From positions 1 to 64,000 of the forward strand of contig NZ_FMCW01000002.1 in NCBI RefSeq assembly GCF_900091595.1: a stretch of 64,000 nucleotides of DNA, written 5' to 3'. The stretch comes from Micromonospora haikouensis (GTDB lineage: Bacteria > Actinomycetota > Actinomycetes > Mycobacteriales > Micromonosporaceae). The position numbers and the translations under genes are program-made. The notes beneath the pieces are model-generated. The model saw only the letters and a list, made by a program, of their open reading frames with translations. It was not told the origin of the DNA and did no database searches. Of the stretch, positions 1-9,429 are shown piece by piece. The first letter of the stretch is position 1. The number at the start of each line of letters is the position of its first letter.

Positions 1-287
<287 letters not shown>

Positions 288-366
288 CTACGAAGCTGCT
301 ACGCGTCCACTGTGCAACTCTGAACAAACAGACGGCCTTGGTTGGTTGTTTGATATGTTCATAGAG

Positions 367-484
367 TTACGGCGGTCATGGCGGAGGGGAAACGCCCGGT
401 TACATTCCGAACCCGGAAGCTAAGCCCTCCAGCGCCGATGGTACTGCACTCGGGAGGGTGTGGGAGAGTAGGACACCGCCGGAC
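367..484 (+). rRNA. rrf: 5S ribosomal RNA
   Basis: This is a 5S rRNA of about 118 nt. The ends are complementary (TTACGGCGGTCAT at the 5' side and CACCGCCGGAC at the 3' side form the terminal helix). The internal block CATTCCGAACCCGGAAGCTAA at 403-423 is the conserved loop and helix region of bacterial 5S. It lies ~80 nt after the 23S end and directly before a strong terminator. The ends may be off by 1-2 nt. Confidence 0.95.
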
Positions 485-492
485 ATTCTTTC

Positions 493-528
493 GTTTCAGG
501 GCCACCCCGGTTGGGGTGGCCCTGAAAC
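493..528 (+). terminator. Terminator of the rRNA operon
   Basis: A perfect 16-bp inverted repeat (493-508 pairs with 513-528) encloses a 4-nt GGTT loop, 9 nt after the 5S gene. There is no long T tract, which is common in high-GC actinomycetes. It probably ends rrn transcription and may also serve the convergent gene ending at 614. Confidence 0.85.
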
Positions 529-613
529 GCGTCCGGGACCAGATGCGGCGACGAACCCGCTTGCCGGAACCGGCCCGGGGAGCCGCCAGCGGATTGCGGA
601 TCCCCGGGCGGGA

Positions 614-1294
614 TCAGGAGCGCGTCTGGATCCCCTCGCGGATCTGGCGCAGCAGGTCACCGGCGGAGTCCACGGGCCGGCCCGGGAACATCGCCATCGC
701 GACGCTGCCGTGGTCGGCCCAGCCGCAGATCGCGAAGTCACCGCCCTCACCGCTGGTCGTGCCGCACTTCATCACCCCGCCGAACCGGCCGGGGGAGACC
801 TCCCGCAGGCCGGTGACCTTCCCGGTCTCGTCCGTCATGAGGCGGAACAGGGTGTCCAGGTCGCGTTCCGGCTGCCAGAGCAGGGTCGTACCGCCGAAGA
901 TGAGCACCGACCGCTTGTCGTCCGCCGGGTCCCGGTAGACGGTGCCGAAGCTGCGGTCCAGGTCGATGTCGGCGGACAACCCGTCGCGCAGGTACTCGGC
1001 GGTGCTGCGGGCGCGTTCGCTGTCGTCCCGTCGCAGGCCGGCGACGGTGTCGGGGCTCGACAACTCGGTGTCCTTCTGCTGCGCCACCCGCCAGCCGGCG
1101 ATGCCGAGCGCGCCCACCCCCGCGAGGCCGGCCGCCAACACCACCGCGAGGACGATGCGCCGGCGCCGGGATCGGGGCGCGCGGCCGGGGCCGTCCTCCG
1201 GGTCCTGGTTGCCGAGCCGGATCGGTTCCTCGGTGAGGTCGATCGGCTCGGGCTCGTCGGCGAGCGAACGCTGCGTGAGATGCGCGTCGGACAT
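614..1294 (-). CDS. Membrane-anchored hypothetical protein with extracytoplasmic FGGT domain
   Basis: This is a protein of 226 aa with no family that I recognise. An acidic cytoplasmic N-terminus ends in a basic PRSRRRR stretch. One membrane helix follows (about residues 47-68), then an extracellular domain containing LIFGGTTLLW and a C-terminal pattern ICGWADHGSVAMAMFP. The same pattern (VVFGGTGF ... VVCTSVDHGSLTTGIF) ends the proline-rich protein at 17437-19686, so the two are paralogues sharing a small secreted domain with two conserved Cys. Start: ATG 1294 lies 7 nt after a TACGGT -10 box, which suggests a leaderless transcript. It diverges from valS. The function is unknown; a surface or sensor role would be a guess. 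Confidence 0.8.
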   Translation of the reverse strand: MSDAHLTQRSLADEPEPIDLTEEPIRLGNQDPEDGPGRAPRSRRRRIVLAVVLAAGLAGVGALGIAGWRVAQQKDTELSSPDTVAGLRRDDSERARSTAEYLRDGLSADIDLDRSFGTVYRDPADDKRSVLIFGGTTLLWQPERDLDTLFRLMTDETGKVTGLREVSPGRFGGVMKCGTTSGEGGDFAICGWADHGSVAMAMFPGRPVDSAGDLLRQIREGIQTRS

Positions 1295-1301
1295 AGCCGA
1301 C

Positions 1302-1307
1302 ACCGTA
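1302..1307 (-). promoter_or_regulatory. -10 box of leaderless promoter for the 614-1294 gene
   Basis: TACGGT on the minus strand, 7 nt before the ATG at 1294. No Shine-Dalgarno sequence lies between them, so the message probably starts at or next to the start codon. Confidence 0.55.
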
Positions 1308-1351
1308 CGCGAACAACAGGTGGCGCACGTCAGGTCCTCGGAAGCGCTCCG

Positions 1352-1357
1352 TAGACT
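1352..1357 (+). promoter_or_regulatory. -10 box of leaderless valS promoter
   Basis: TAGACT ends 6 nt before the GTG at 1364, the arrangement expected when transcription starts at the first base of the start codon. The box supports GTG 1364 over the in-frame TTG at 1358, which would lie upstream of the transcript. Confidence 0.6.
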
Positions 1358-1363
1358 TTGAGG

Positions 1364-3982
1364 GTGACCGAGAGACTGGATGCCCGACGCCCCGACGCCC
1401 CGACCCTGTCCGCCCAGTACCAGCCGGGCGAGGTAGAGCAGCGACGGTACGAGCAGTGGGTAGCCGGCGGCCGGTTCCGGGCGTCGGCCCAGAGCGACAA
1501 GCCCCCGTTCACCGTGGTCATCCCCCCGCCGAACGTCACCGGCTCGCTGCACATGGGCCACGCGTTCGAGCACACGCTGATGGACGCGCTGACCCGGCGC
1601 AAGCGGATGCAGGGCTACGAGGCGCTGTGGCTGCCGGGCATGGACCACGCCGGCATCGCCACCCAGAACCTGGTGGAGCGGCAGCTGGCGGGGGAGGGCC
1701 TGTCCCGCCACGACCTGGGCCGCGAGAAGTTCGTCGAGCGGGTGTGGCAGTGGAAGGCCGAGTCCGGCGGCGCGATCCTGGGCCAGATGCGTCGCCTCGG
1801 CGACGCCGTCGACTGGGACCGGGAGCGTTTCACCATGGACGCCGGCCTCTCCCGGGCCGTGCAGACCATGTTCAAGAAGCTCTTCGACGACGAGCTGATC
1901 TACCGCGCCAACCGGATCATCAACTGGTGCCCGCGCTGCCTGACGGCCCTGTCCGACATCGAGGTCGAGCACACCGACGACGACGGCGAGCTGGTCTCGA
2001 TCCGATACTCGGCCGACGTGGTGGTCGCCACCACCCGGGCCGAGACGATGCTCGGTGACACCGCCGTGGCGGTGCACCCCGACGACGAGCGGTACCAGCA
2101 CCTGATCGGCACCGAGGTCGAGGTGCCGCTGACCGGCCGGCGGATCCCGATCGTGGCCGACGAGCACGTCGACCCGGCCTTCGGCACGGGCATGGTGAAG
2201 GTGACCCCGGCGCACGACCCGAACGACTTCGAGATCGGCCAGCGGCACGGCCTGCCGGCCCTGGCGATCATGGACGAGCGCGGGGTGATCACCGCCCACG
2301 GCCCGTTCCAGGGCTTGGACCGCTACGAGGCCCGGCCGGCGATCGTGGCCGCGCTGCGCGAGCAGGGCCTGATCGTGGCCGAGAAGCGGCCGTACGTGCA
2401 CGCCGTCGGTCACTGTTCCCGGTGCAAGACCACGGTCGAGCCGCGGCTGTCGCTGCAGTGGTTCGTCAACACCGGCCCGCTGGCGAAGGCGGCCGGTGAC
2501 GCGGTGCGCGACGGCCGGGTGAAGATCGAGCCGGCCGAGCTGGCCAAGCGCTACTTCGCGTGGGTCGACAACATGCACGACTGGTGCATCTCCCGCCAGC
2601 TGTGGTGGGGCCACCGCATCCCCGTCTGGTACGGCCCGGACGGCGAGATCGTCTGCGTCGGCCCCGACGAGGAGCCGCCGACCGGCGCGGGCTGGCGCCA
2701 GGACGAGGACGTCCTGGACACCTGGTTCTCCAGCGGGCTGTGGCCGTTCTCCACGCTCGGCTGGCCCGAGCAGACGCCGGACCTGGCGAAGTTCTATCCG
2801 ACCAGCGTCCTGGTCACCGGCTACGACATCCTGTTCTTCTGGGTCGCCCGGATGATGATGTTCGGCCTCTACGCGATGGACGGCCGGCAGCCGTTCGACG
2901 TCGTCGCCCTGCACGGCATGGTGCGCGACGAGCACGGCAAGAAGATGTCGAAGTCGTTCGGCAACGTGGTCGATCCGCTGGACTGGATCGACCGGTTCGG
3001 CGCCGACGCGACCCGGTTCACCCTCGCCCGGGGCGCCAACCCCGGCCAGGACGTCCCGGTCAGCGAGGACTGGTGCCAGGGCTCCCGCAACTTCTGCAAC
3101 AAGCTGTGGAACGCCACCCGCTTCGCGCTGATGAACGGCGCGCACGTCGACGGGCCGCTGCCGGCGGCCGGGGAGCTCTCCACCGTCGACCGGTGGATCC
3201 TGTCCCGGCTGGCGCACGTCACCGCCGAGGTGGACGAGCAGTTCGAGGCGTACGAGTTCGCGAAGGTCTGTGACCTGCTCTACCACTTCGCGTGGGACGA
3301 CGTCTGCGACTGGTACGTGGAGTTGAGCAAGCCGGTGCTCGCCGAGGGCGGGCCGGGGGCCGACGCCACCCGCCGGGTGCTCGGGCACGTGCTCGACCAG
3401 CTGCTGCGGCTGCTGCACCCGGTGATCCCGTTCGTCACCGACGAGCTGTGGATCGCCCTCACCGGCGGGGAGACGGTCATGACGGCCGCCTGGCCGGCTG
3501 CCGACCGTACCGGAATCGACGACGCCGCGGAGGACGAAGTCGGCACCGTCCAGCGGGTGGTGACCGAGATCCGGCGCTTCCGGTCCGACCAGGGCCTGCG
3601 GCCCACCCAGCGGGTGGTCGCGCGGCTCGACGGCCTGGCCGGCGCGGGCATCGCGGGCCACGAGCGGCTGATCCGGTCGCTGGTCCGGCTCGACCCGCCC
3701 GCCGACGACTTCCAGGCCAGCGCCACGCTCGCCATGCCCGGCGAGGTGAGCGTCGCGCTGGACACCCGCGGGTCGATCGACGTGGCCGCCGAGCGGGCCC
3801 GGCTCACCAAGGACCGGGCGGCGGCCGAGAAGGAGGTCGCCCAGGCCCGGGCGAAGCTCGACAACCCGGCGTTCGTGGGGAAGGCCCCGGAGCCGGTCGT
3901 CGCCAAGATCCGCGAGCGGCTGGCCACCGCCGAGGCCGACCTGGTCCGCATCGACGCCGCTCTGGAGGCGCTGCCCTCGTGA
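1364..3982 (+). CDS. valS: Valine--tRNA ligase
   Basis: Cytoplasmic class I aminoacyl-tRNA synthetase that charges tRNA-Val and edits misactivated threonine. The protein is 872 aa, normal for ValRS. The ATP-binding HIGH motif is HMGH near residue 64, the class signature [13 protein letters not shown] precedes it, the CP1 editing domain occupies about residues 200-340, and KMSKS is near residue 527. The C-terminal ~65 residues (from [11 protein letters not shown]) form the ValRS coiled-coil arm. The start is GTG 1364, supported by the TAGACT box. Its stop overlaps the folC start (GTGA), so valS-folC-DUF4233 is one transcription unit. I see no T-box leader here, unlike at ileS. Confidence 0.97.
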   Translation: MTERLDARRPDAPTLSAQYQPGEVEQRRYEQWVAGGRFRASAQSDKPPFTVVIPPPNVTGSLHMGHAFEHTLMDALTRRKRMQGYEALWLPGMDHAGIATQNLVERQLAGEGLSRHDLGREKFVERVWQWKAESGGAILGQMRRLGDAVDWDRERFTMDAGLSRAVQTMFKKLFDDELIYRANRIINWCPRCLTALSDIEVEHTDDDGELVSIRYSADVVVATTRAETMLGDTAVAVHPDDERYQHLIGTEVEVPLTGRRIPIVADEHVDPAFGTGMVKVTPAHDPNDFEIGQRHGLPALAIMDERGVITAHGPFQGLDRYEARPAIVAALREQGLIVAEKRPYVHAVGHCSRCKTTVEPRLSLQWFVNTGPLAKAAGDAVRDGRVKIEPAELAKRYFAWVDNMHDWCISRQLWWGHRIPVWYGPDGEIVCVGPDEEPPTGAGWRQDEDVLDTWFSSGLWPFSTLGWPEQTPDLAKFYPTSVLVTGYDILFFWVARMMMFGLYAMDGRQPFDVVALHGMVRDEHGKKMSKSFGNVVDPLDWIDRFGADATRFTLARGANPGQDVPVSEDWCQGSRNFCNKLWNATRFALMNGAHVDGPLPAAGELSTVDRWILSRLAHVTAEVDEQFEAYEFAKVCDLLYHFAWDDVCDWYVELSKPVLAEGGPGADATRRVLGHVLDQLLRLLHPVIPFVTDELWIALTGGETVMTAAWPAADRTGIDDAAEDEVGTVQRVVTEIRRFRSDQGLRPTQRVVARLDGLAGAGIAGHERLIRSLVRLDPPADDFQASATLAMPGEVSVALDTRGSIDVAAERARLTKDRAAAEKEVAQARAKLDNPAFVGKAPEPVVAKIRERLATAEADLVRIDAALEALPS

Positions 3983-5355
3983 CCGACCGCACCGACCGCA
4001 CCGACCGCGCCCGTGGGGGCGACGGTGGCCGTACCGAGTTCGCCGAGGTGGAGGCCGCGCTCAACGGGCGCGGCTTCACCCGCATGCACTTCGAGCTGGA
4101 CCGCATCGAGACGCTGCTCGACCTGCTCGGCAGCCCGCAGCGGGCGTACCCGTCGATCCACCTCACCGGGACCAACGGCAAGACCTCGACCGCCCGGATG
4201 ATCGACTCGCTGCTGCGGGCGTTCGGGCTGCACACCGGCCGCTACACCAGCCCGCACCTGGAGAGCGTCCGCGAGCGGATCAGCCTCGACGGGGAGCCGG
4301 TCGGCGAGGACCGGTTCGTGGCCACGTACCGCGAGATCGCCCCCCTGGCCGAGCTGGTCGACCAGCGCTCCGCCGAGCCGCTGACGTACTTCGACATGAC
4401 GACGGCCCTGGCGTTCGCGACGTTCGCCGACGCCCCGGTGGACGTCGCAGTGGTCGAGGTGGGGCTCGGCGGCGCGGAGGACGCCACCAACGTGATCCAG
4501 GCCGGGGTGGCGGTGCTCACCCCGATCGGGCTCGACCACACCGAGTGGCTGGGCGACACGCTCCAGGACATCGCCCTGCACAAGGCCGGGATCATCCACA
4601 AGGGGGCCACGGTCGTCTGCGCGGCGCAGGAGGAGGAGGCCGCCCGGCCGATCCTGGAGCGCTGCGCCGAGGTCGGCGCGACCGTCGCCCGCGAGGGGTC
4701 CGAGTTCGGCGTGCTGCGCCGGTCGGTCGCCGTCGGCGGCCAGGTCCTGGACATCCAGGGACTCGGCGGGGTGTACGAGGAGATGTTCGTCCCGCTGCAC
4801 GGCGCGCACCAGGCGCAGAACGCGGCGGTGGCGCTCGCCGCCGTGGAGGCGTTCCTCGGGGCGGGGGCGAAGCGGCAGCTCGACGTCGAGGCCGTCCGGG
4901 AGGGTTTTGCCGCCGTCAGCTCGCCCGGCCGGCTGGAGAAGGTGCGCACCGCCCCGACGATCCTGCTCGACGGCGCGCACAACCCGCACGGGATGGCCGC
5001 CACGGTCACCGCGCTGCAGGAGGAGTTCGCGTTCAGCAAGCTCGTCGGCGTGCTCGCCGTCCTCGGCGACAAGGACGCGGCGGGCCTGCTGGAGTTGCTG
5101 GAGCCGGTGCTCGACCACCTGGTGGTCACCCGCAACTCCTCGCCCCGCGCGATGCCGGAGCAGGAGCTGGCCGAGCTGGCCCGGGAGGTCTTCGGGGCGG
5201 ACCGGGTGGAGGTGGCCGAGGAGATGCCCGACGCGATCGAGGCGGCGGTGGCCGAGGCCGAGTCCGACGTGCCCGGCGAACTGGCCGGGGTCGGCGTGCT
5301 GATCACCGGCTCGGTGGTGACCGTGGCCGACGCCCGCCGGCTGCTCAAGCGATGA
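3979..5355 (+). CDS. folC: Folylpolyglutamate synthase / dihydrofolate synthase
   Basis: Mur-ligase-family ATP-dependent enzyme that adds glutamate to dihydropteroate and to folates, making folates that are retained in the cell. The protein is 458 aa. The P-loop is [10 protein letters not shown] near residues 60-69. The FolC signature around the carbamylated-lysine and second-metal region follows, with [12 protein letters not shown] and [13 protein letters not shown]. The C-terminal ligase domain contains [12 protein letters not shown] and VLGDKDAAG. The start GTG 3979 overlaps the valS stop by GTGA, and the stop overlaps the next start by ATGA, so translation is probably coupled. The first ~10 residues are a TDR repeat and are probably disordered. 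Confidence 0.95.
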   Translation: MTDRTDRTDRARGGDGGRTEFAEVEAALNGRGFTRMHFELDRIETLLDLLGSPQRAYPSIHLTGTNGKTSTARMIDSLLRAFGLHTGRYTSPHLESVRERISLDGEPVGEDRFVATYREIAPLAELVDQRSAEPLTYFDMTTALAFATFADAPVDVAVVEVGLGGAEDATNVIQAGVAVLTPIGLDHTEWLGDTLQDIALHKAGIIHKGATVVCAAQEEEAARPILERCAEVGATVAREGSEFGVLRRSVAVGGQVLDIQGLGGVYEEMFVPLHGAHQAQNAAVALAAVEAFLGAGAKRQLDVEAVREGFAAVSSPGRLEKVRTAPTILLDGAHNPHGMAATVTALQEEFAFSKLVGVLAVLGDKDAAGLLELLEPVLDHLVVTRNSSPRAMPEQELAELAREVFGADRVEVAEEMPDAIEAAVAEAESDVPGELAGVGVLITGSVVTVADARRLLKR

Positions 5356-5852
5356 CGTCCCCCAGGGACCCCTCGTCGCCGGCCGGGCCCGGCCGGTCCG
5401 GCGCGGACGCGAACGACGGGGCGGGCTCGGGCGGCGACGGGCTGGGCTCGGGCGACGACACGGCGGGTGCGGGCGGCGACGGGGGCTCGGGCGGCGAGAC
5501 GGCGGGGCAGCGGCGGTCCGGGCTGCGTAACCCCGCGGGGGCCGTGCGTGGCCTCGGGGCGGGGACGCTGGGCCTGGAGGCGCTGGTGCTGCTGCTCGCC
5601 ATCCAGCCGATCCGGGTGGTTGGCGGCGAGCGCAGCGGCGCGGCCGTCGCGGTGATCGTGTTGTTGGCCGTGGCGGCGGTGGCGCTCGCCGGCATGATGC
5701 GCCGCCCGTGGGCGTGGCACGCCGGCACCGTGCTCCAGGGGGCGCTGCTGCTCGCCGGGCTGCTGCACTGGTCGCTGCTGGCGCTCGGCATCATCTTCGC
5801 GTTGGTCTGGGGCTACGCCCTGCACGTGCGCCGGGTGATCCTCGGCCGCTGA
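5352..5852 (+). CDS. DUF4233 family membrane protein
   Basis: A 166-aa membrane protein that commonly follows folC in actinobacteria. The first ~55 residues are Gly/Ser/Asp-rich and disordered. About four hydrophobic helices follow (LGLEALVLLLAIQPI, VAVIVLLAVAAVALAGMM, HAGTVLQGALLLAGLLHW, LLALGIIFALVWGYALHV). It ends in a short basic tail. The ATG overlaps the folC stop by ATGA. The molecular function is not known. The family name comes from position and topology and was not tested by a search. Confidence 0.8.
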   Translation: MTSPRDPSSPAGPGRSGADANDGAGSGGDGLGSGDDTAGAGGDGGSGGETAGQRRSGLRNPAGAVRGLGAGTLGLEALVLLLAIQPIRVVGGERSGAAVAVIVLLAVAAVALAGMMRRPWAWHAGTVLQGALLLAGLLHWSLLALGIIFALVWGYALHVRRVILGR

Positions 5853-5865
5853 GCCGCCGGTGGGT

Positions 5866-5919
5866 GTTAAGAAGGGCCCCCTGCTCTGCCGAATGCGTTA
5901 ACAGGGGGCCCTTCCTTGC
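5866..5919 (+). repeat. Dispersed hairpin repeat, copy 1 (forward)
   Basis: An imperfect palindrome of ~54 bp: GAAGGGCCCCCTG, a conserved loop containing GAATGCGTTAA, then CAGGGGGCCCTTCC. It lies between the convergent DUF4233 gene (stop at 5852) and the gene ending at 5923, so it could act as a two-way terminator. Four other copies are at 14705, 32451, 55903 and 56745. The conserved loop is not needed for termination and suggests a REP-like family. Confidence 0.85.
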
Positions 5920-5922
5920 GCC

Positions 5923-7305
5923 TCAGGCGTCGGCGCGGGTGCGCCACTGGGTGAGGGCCACGCCGTGGCCGTCCGGATCGCGGAACGCCGCCGCCCACAC
6001 CTCCAGCTTGGTGCCCCGGTTGACCACCCGGGGGGCATAGGTGAAGCGGACGCCGGAGTCGCGCATCCGCTCGTACGCGCCCTGGATGTCGTCGACCTCC
6101 AGGTTGACGTGGACGAGGCGGCGGCTCATGGGGGCGGCACCGGCGACCTCGCGCAGCACCAGCCGGGTCGCCCCGGAGGCGAGCACGGCGTTGCCGGAGC
6201 CCCGGTCGACCTCGGTGAAGCCGAGCGTGTCCCGGTAGAACTCCAGCGAGCGGCCCAGGTCGGTGACCAGCAGGGTGATGCCGACGCCGCTGATCGGGGC
6301 GGCGGCGTCGGCCGGCTCGGCCTCCGGGTCGTAGCCGAAGATCGCCTCGTCCAGCTCGGCCTGGTCCAGGGGCGCCGGCCGGGTGCCCGGGGCGTCCAGC
6401 GGCACGTCGATCGGGTCGAGGGAGGGGCGCGCGTCGATCGGGTCGGCGGGCGCGGGGCCCGCGTCGATGGTCTCCACCGGCACCGTCGGTTCGAACCGCT
6501 CGTCGGCCGGGTCGAACCGTTCCTCGGTCGCCGCGAAGCGCTCCTCGGCCGGGGACCGGGGGGCCGGGGTCGCCCGGCGGGGCAACTGGCCGGCGCTCGG
6601 CTCCACCAGCGTCCCCTCCAGCACGACCGGTCCGCCGGGGCGGTGGTGCATCACGACGGGCTCCCGGTCCTCCGGCAGCGGGCCGAGGTCGTCGTGCAGC
6701 GGGTGGAGGTCGTCGCGCAGCGGGTCGGGTGCCGACGGGTCGCGCGGGTCGTCGTGGTAGTCGTCGTCAGGGCCCCGGTCGGCCCACGGCGGCGCCTCCT
6801 GCCCGATGAGCACCTCGTCGACCGGGTCGGGGCCGCCGAACTCGGGCGGTAGGTCGGCGGCCGCCGCGGCGGCGGTCTCCGCGTGGGTGGGCACGTCGTC
6901 CCAGAGGACCCGGACGTGGCGCTGGTCGTCCAGGGCCACCCGGATGGGCAGGGACTGGCCGACCGACGGCCACTTCGCCACCGGCACCCTCGGCTCGATG
7001 ATCTTCTTCGACCGGGGCGGCATGCCCGGCGCGTCGATGACCAGTTGCAGCTCGCAGCGGCCGAACGCGTACGTGGTGGGGGGCTCGGAGGCGCTGTGCA
7101 CGTGCCCGACGCCGACGACCCAGGTGCGCCCGCCGCCGCGCACGGTGGCCAGCGCGATCGCCAGCACCACCAGCGCCACGCCGAGCGCCACGATCGCCCA
7201 GCTGGTCATGCCCAGCCCGAACAGGACCACGAAGGTCGCCACGGTGCCGAGCACCGCGGCGATGAGCTTGCGTACCGGCGCGATGGGTCGGTTCCCGTTA
7301 GCCAC
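5923..7305 (-). CDS. Membrane protein with C-terminal VOC (glyoxalase-like) domain
   Basis: This 460-aa protein has an unusual layout. Two hydrophobic helices (about residues 12-55) are followed by a small beta-rich domain (WVVGVGHVHSA to HVRVLWDD, about 60-140), then a long acidic, proline-rich linker (about 145-330). It ends in a vicinal-oxygen-chelate domain (about 335-455) with GITLLVTDLGRSLEFYRDTLGF and AAAFRDPDGHGVALTQW. VOC domains include glyoxalase I, dioxygenases and antibiotic-binding proteins; a metal and substrate cannot be assigned. The start is GTG 7305, chosen for the GGGAGG ribosome site 8 nt upstream; a TTG at 7326 lacks such a site. It is divergent from ndk and convergent with DUF4233. 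Confidence 0.8.
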   Translation of the reverse strand: MANGNRPIAPVRKLIAAVLGTVATFVVLFGLGMTSWAIVALGVALVVLAIALATVRGGGRTWVVGVGHVHSASEPPTTYAFGRCELQLVIDAPGMPPRSKKIIEPRVPVAKWPSVGQSLPIRVALDDQRHVRVLWDDVPTHAETAAAAAADLPPEFGGPDPVDEVLIGQEAPPWADRGPDDDYHDDPRDPSAPDPLRDDLHPLHDDLGPLPEDREPVVMHHRPGGPVVLEGTLVEPSAGQLPRRATPAPRSPAEERFAATEERFDPADERFEPTVPVETIDAGPAPADPIDARPSLDPIDVPLDAPGTRPAPLDQAELDEAIFGYDPEAEPADAAAPISGVGITLLVTDLGRSLEFYRDTLGFTEVDRGSGNAVLASGATRLVLREVAGAAPMSRRLVHVNLEVDDIQGAYERMRDSGVRFTYAPRVVNRGTKLEVWAAAFRDPDGHGVALTQWRTRADA

Positions 7306-7396
7306 AGTGGACCTCCCTGGAGTCAAGGGCCAGGCTAGGCCGGATCGGCGACCCAGGGAAAGAGCAGCCGCCGCGCCGGCGCCGGGACCGGGTCGC

Positions 7397-7402
7397 TAGG
7401 CT
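7397..7402 (+). promoter_or_regulatory. -10 box upstream of ndk
   Basis: TAGGCT lies 46 nt before the ndk start and matches the actinobacterial TANNNT -10. No clear -35 is seen. A short leader carrying the AGGAGG ribosome site would result. Confidence 0.45.
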
Positions 7403-7448
7403 GACCGTACCCAGCCGAGCCGCCTTCCGCGCACAGGAGGAACCCAGC

Positions 7449-7874
7449 GTGTCCAGCAGCAGCCCGGACGAGCGCACCCTCGTCCTGATCAAGCCCGACG
7501 CGGTCCGCCGTGGCCTGGTCGGCGAGATCCTCTCCCGCTTCGAGCGCAAGGGCCTGCGGATCGACGCCATGGTGTCCCGGACGATGGACGGCGACTTCGC
7601 CGACCAGCACTACGCCGAGCACGTCGACAAGCCGTTCTACCCGCCGCTGAAGGGCTTCATGACCGGCGGCCCGCTGGTGGCGCTCGTGCTCGCCGGCGAC
7701 CAGGTCATCGAGGTCGTGCGCGGCATGATCGGCAGCACCGACGGTCGCCGGGCCGCCGCCGGCACCATCCGCGGCGACTTCTCCCTGTCCAACCGGGAGA
7801 ACCTGGTGCACGCCTCCGACTCGACCGACAGCGCCAAGCGCGAGATCGCGCTCTGGTTCCCCGAGCTGGACTGA
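7449..7874 (+). CDS. ndk: Nucleoside diphosphate kinase
   Basis: Cytoplasmic enzyme that moves the gamma-phosphate of ATP onto other (d)NDPs through a phosphohistidine. The protein is 141 aa, typical for the family. The N-terminal RTLVLIKPDAV is characteristic. The active-site His lies in NLVHASDS near residue 118, and IRGDFSLS precedes it as in all NDK proteins. The start is GTG 7449 with a strong AGGAGG at 7435-7440. In many actinobacteria ndk lies close to folC and valS, as here. A short near-duplication of the stop-codon region (CTGACGGGT twice, 7870-7900) follows the gene. Confidence 0.97.
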   Translation: MSSSSPDERTLVLIKPDAVRRGLVGEILSRFERKGLRIDAMVSRTMDGDFADQHYAEHVDKPFYPPLKGFMTGGPLVALVLAGDQVIEVVRGMIGSTDGRRAAAGTIRGDFSLSNRENLVHASDSTDSAKREIALWFPELD

Positions 7875-7905
7875 CGGGTTCCCGAGCCGGACTGACGGGT
7901 ATCCG

Positions 7906-7934
7906 ACCGGCGGGCGGCCCCGCCGCCCGCCGGT
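7906..7934. terminator. Bidirectional hairpin between ndk and the sigma factor gene
   Basis: A 13-bp perfect stem (7906-7918 with 7922-7934) closes a 3-nt loop. It sits between convergent genes, 32 nt after the ndk stop and 5 nt after the stop of the sigma-factor gene on the other strand, so it may end both messages. Confidence 0.75.
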
Positions 7935-7938
7935 CGCC

Positions 7939-8930
7939 TCACGCCGCCAGCCCGGCGAGCTTGTCCGGGTTGCCGACCAGGTAGAGGCCGGTGATGCGGC
8001 CGTCGGCGGCGGCCACGGCCAGCGCGTACCGCCGGCCGTCGGGCCAGTGGATGACGACCCCCGGCTGGCCGTTGAGCTCGGTCGGGGCGAGGTGGGGCGG
8101 CTGCCGCCTGCGGGGCCCGTGGACGCCGGCGAAGAAGCGGGCGACCCGGTCCGCCCCGCGCACCGGGTTGCGGGCCGACCGGACCCGCCCGCCGCCGTCG
8201 CTCCACGCCGTGACGTCGTCGGCCACCAGGGCGGTCAGCCGGGCCAGGTCACCGTCGCGGGCGGCGGCGAGGAACGCGTCGAGCAGCCGCCGCTGCTCGC
8301 CCGGGCCCGCGGTGAAGCGGCGGCGGTCCGCGGCGACCCGGTCCGTCGCCCGGCGTGCAGCTGCCGGCAGTCCGCCGTCGACCGGCCGAGGATCTCGGCG
8401 ATCTCCGCGAACGGCAGCGCGAACGCGGTGCGCAGCACGTAGACGGCGCGCTCCGGCGCGGTCAGCCGCTCCAGCAGGTGCAGCAGCGCCAGCGAGAGCG
8501 AGTCGCGCAGCTCCGCGTGCTCGGGTGGCCCGAAGGGCGGTTCGACCGGCGGCCCGAAGGGCGAGGGCGCGGTGGCCACCGGCTCGGGCAGCCACGGACC
8601 GACGTACGTCTCCCGGGCCGCCTGCCGCGCGCGGAGCCGGTCGATCGCCAGCCGGGTGACCACCCGGGACAGGTAGCGGCGCGGCTCGGCCACGGCCGCC
8701 CGGTCGGCGCCGAGCCACCGCAGGTAGGCGTCCTGGAGCACGTCCTCGGCGTCGTGCAGGCTGCCGAGCAGCCGGTACGCCAGCCCGAGCAGCATCGGCC
8801 GGTGCGCGTCGAGCGCGCCGGCCGCCCCCGTCGCGTCGGCTGCCGTCGCCCGGCCCGGCTCCGCCGGCGGAAGCGGCGCGCGGCCGGGCCCGCACCCGCT
8901 CCCGGCCAGCCGCGCCCCCGGTGCCGTCAC
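7939..8930 (-). pseudogene. ECF41-type RNA polymerase sigma factor (SigJ-like), frameshifted
   Basis: Extracytoplasmic-function sigma factor with a fused SnoaL-like C-terminal domain, as in group ECF41, where the extension replaces an anti-sigma factor. Reading from GTG 8930 gives region 2 (AYRLLGSLHDAEDVLQDAYLRWL), the ECF41 linker motif WLPEP and region 4 (APERAVYVL ... EILGRSTADCRQLHA). At 8349-8355 the frame is lost. One missing C in a CCC run restores a protein of ~330 aa, whose second part carries the other two ECF41 hallmarks, DGGGR and NPDKL. The start overlaps the stop of the CMD gene (GTGA), the usual ECF41 arrangement. Either the gene is newly broken or the sequence has an error; the intact motifs downstream favour a recent event or an error. 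Confidence 0.85.
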
Positions 8931-9367
8931 TCGTGCGTCGAGGGGCGGCGTCGGGTGGCCGCCACGATCCGGTTCCACACGTTGATGGTGGCGATCGCGA
9001 CCGTCAGGTCCGCCAGCTCCTTCTCCGACCACACCTTCGCGGCGGCGTCCCACACGTCGTCGGGCACCCCGTGCTCGCCGAGGCGGGTGAGCGCGTCGGT
9101 GAGCGCGAGCGCGGTGCGTTCCCGCTCGTCGAAGAAGGGCGCCTCCCGCCAGGCGGCCACGGCGAACAGCCGCCGGCTGGACTCGCCCGCCGCGAGCGCC
9201 TCCCGGCTGTGCATGTCCACGCAGAACGCGCAGCCGTTCAGCATGGACGCCCGGAGCTTCACCAGCTCCAGCACCGTGTGGTCGACGTTGTCCCGGGCGT
9301 AGCGCTCCAGCCCGGACACCGCCCGGTAGGCCTCCGGCGCCACCGCCGTCAGGTCGATCCGGCTCAT
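8927..9367 (-). CDS. Carboxymuconolactone decarboxylase / AhpD-like protein
   Basis: A 146-aa protein of the AhpD/CMD superfamily. The redox signature CxxCxxxH is present as NGCAFCVDMH near residues 53-62, as in peroxidase-active members. The gene directly precedes the ECF41 sigma factor and overlaps it by 4 nt. In ECF41 systems a CMD, oxidoreductase or epimerase gene in this place is the main, often only, target of the sigma factor. A matching promoter is seen upstream (9403-9429). ATG 9367 was chosen for the GAGGGGAGG ribosome site; the ATG-like start at 9391 would leave that site inside the gene. The physiological substrate is unknown. Confidence 0.9.
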   Translation of the reverse strand: MSRIDLTAVAPEAYRAVSGLERYARDNVDHTVLELVKLRASMLNGCAFCVDMHSREALAAGESSRRLFAVAAWREAPFFDERERTALALTDALTRLGEHGVPDDVWDAAAKVWSEKELADLTVAIATINVWNRIVAATRRRPSTHE

Positions 9368-9402
9368 CGTGCCTCCCCTCGTCGTGAGCATTCACCCGTC
9401 AC

Positions 9403-9429
9403 GACGGTCGGCGAGGGTCCGGATGTGAC
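9403..9429 (-). promoter_or_regulatory. Putative ECF41 promoter of the CMD-sigma operon
   Basis: On the minus strand GTCACA (9429-9424) is followed after 17 nt by CGTC (9406-9403). This fits the ECF41 promoter pattern as I know it (TGTCACA at -35 and CGTC at -10). It lies 36 nt upstream of the CMD start. A second GTCACA a few bases further upstream has no well-spaced partner. Confidence 0.55.

Noticed and set aside
378..938. Frames across the 5S gene and terminator
   Set aside because: They are open only by base composition and cover an rRNA gene and a hairpin.
1295..1363. T-box leader for valS
   Set aside because: The space is only 69 bp, holds divergent -10 boxes and lacks the TGGTACC core.
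614..3661. A 3-kb open frame antisense to valS continuing into the real minus-strand gene
   Set aside because: Only the part below 1294 has protein-like composition, and it has its own ATG and -10 box. The rest is the high-GC mirror of the valS frame.
6485..6500. GGTTCGAACC resembling a tRNA T-loop
   Set aside because: It lies within a coding region for ERFEP-like residues and has no acceptor stem or cloverleaf around it.
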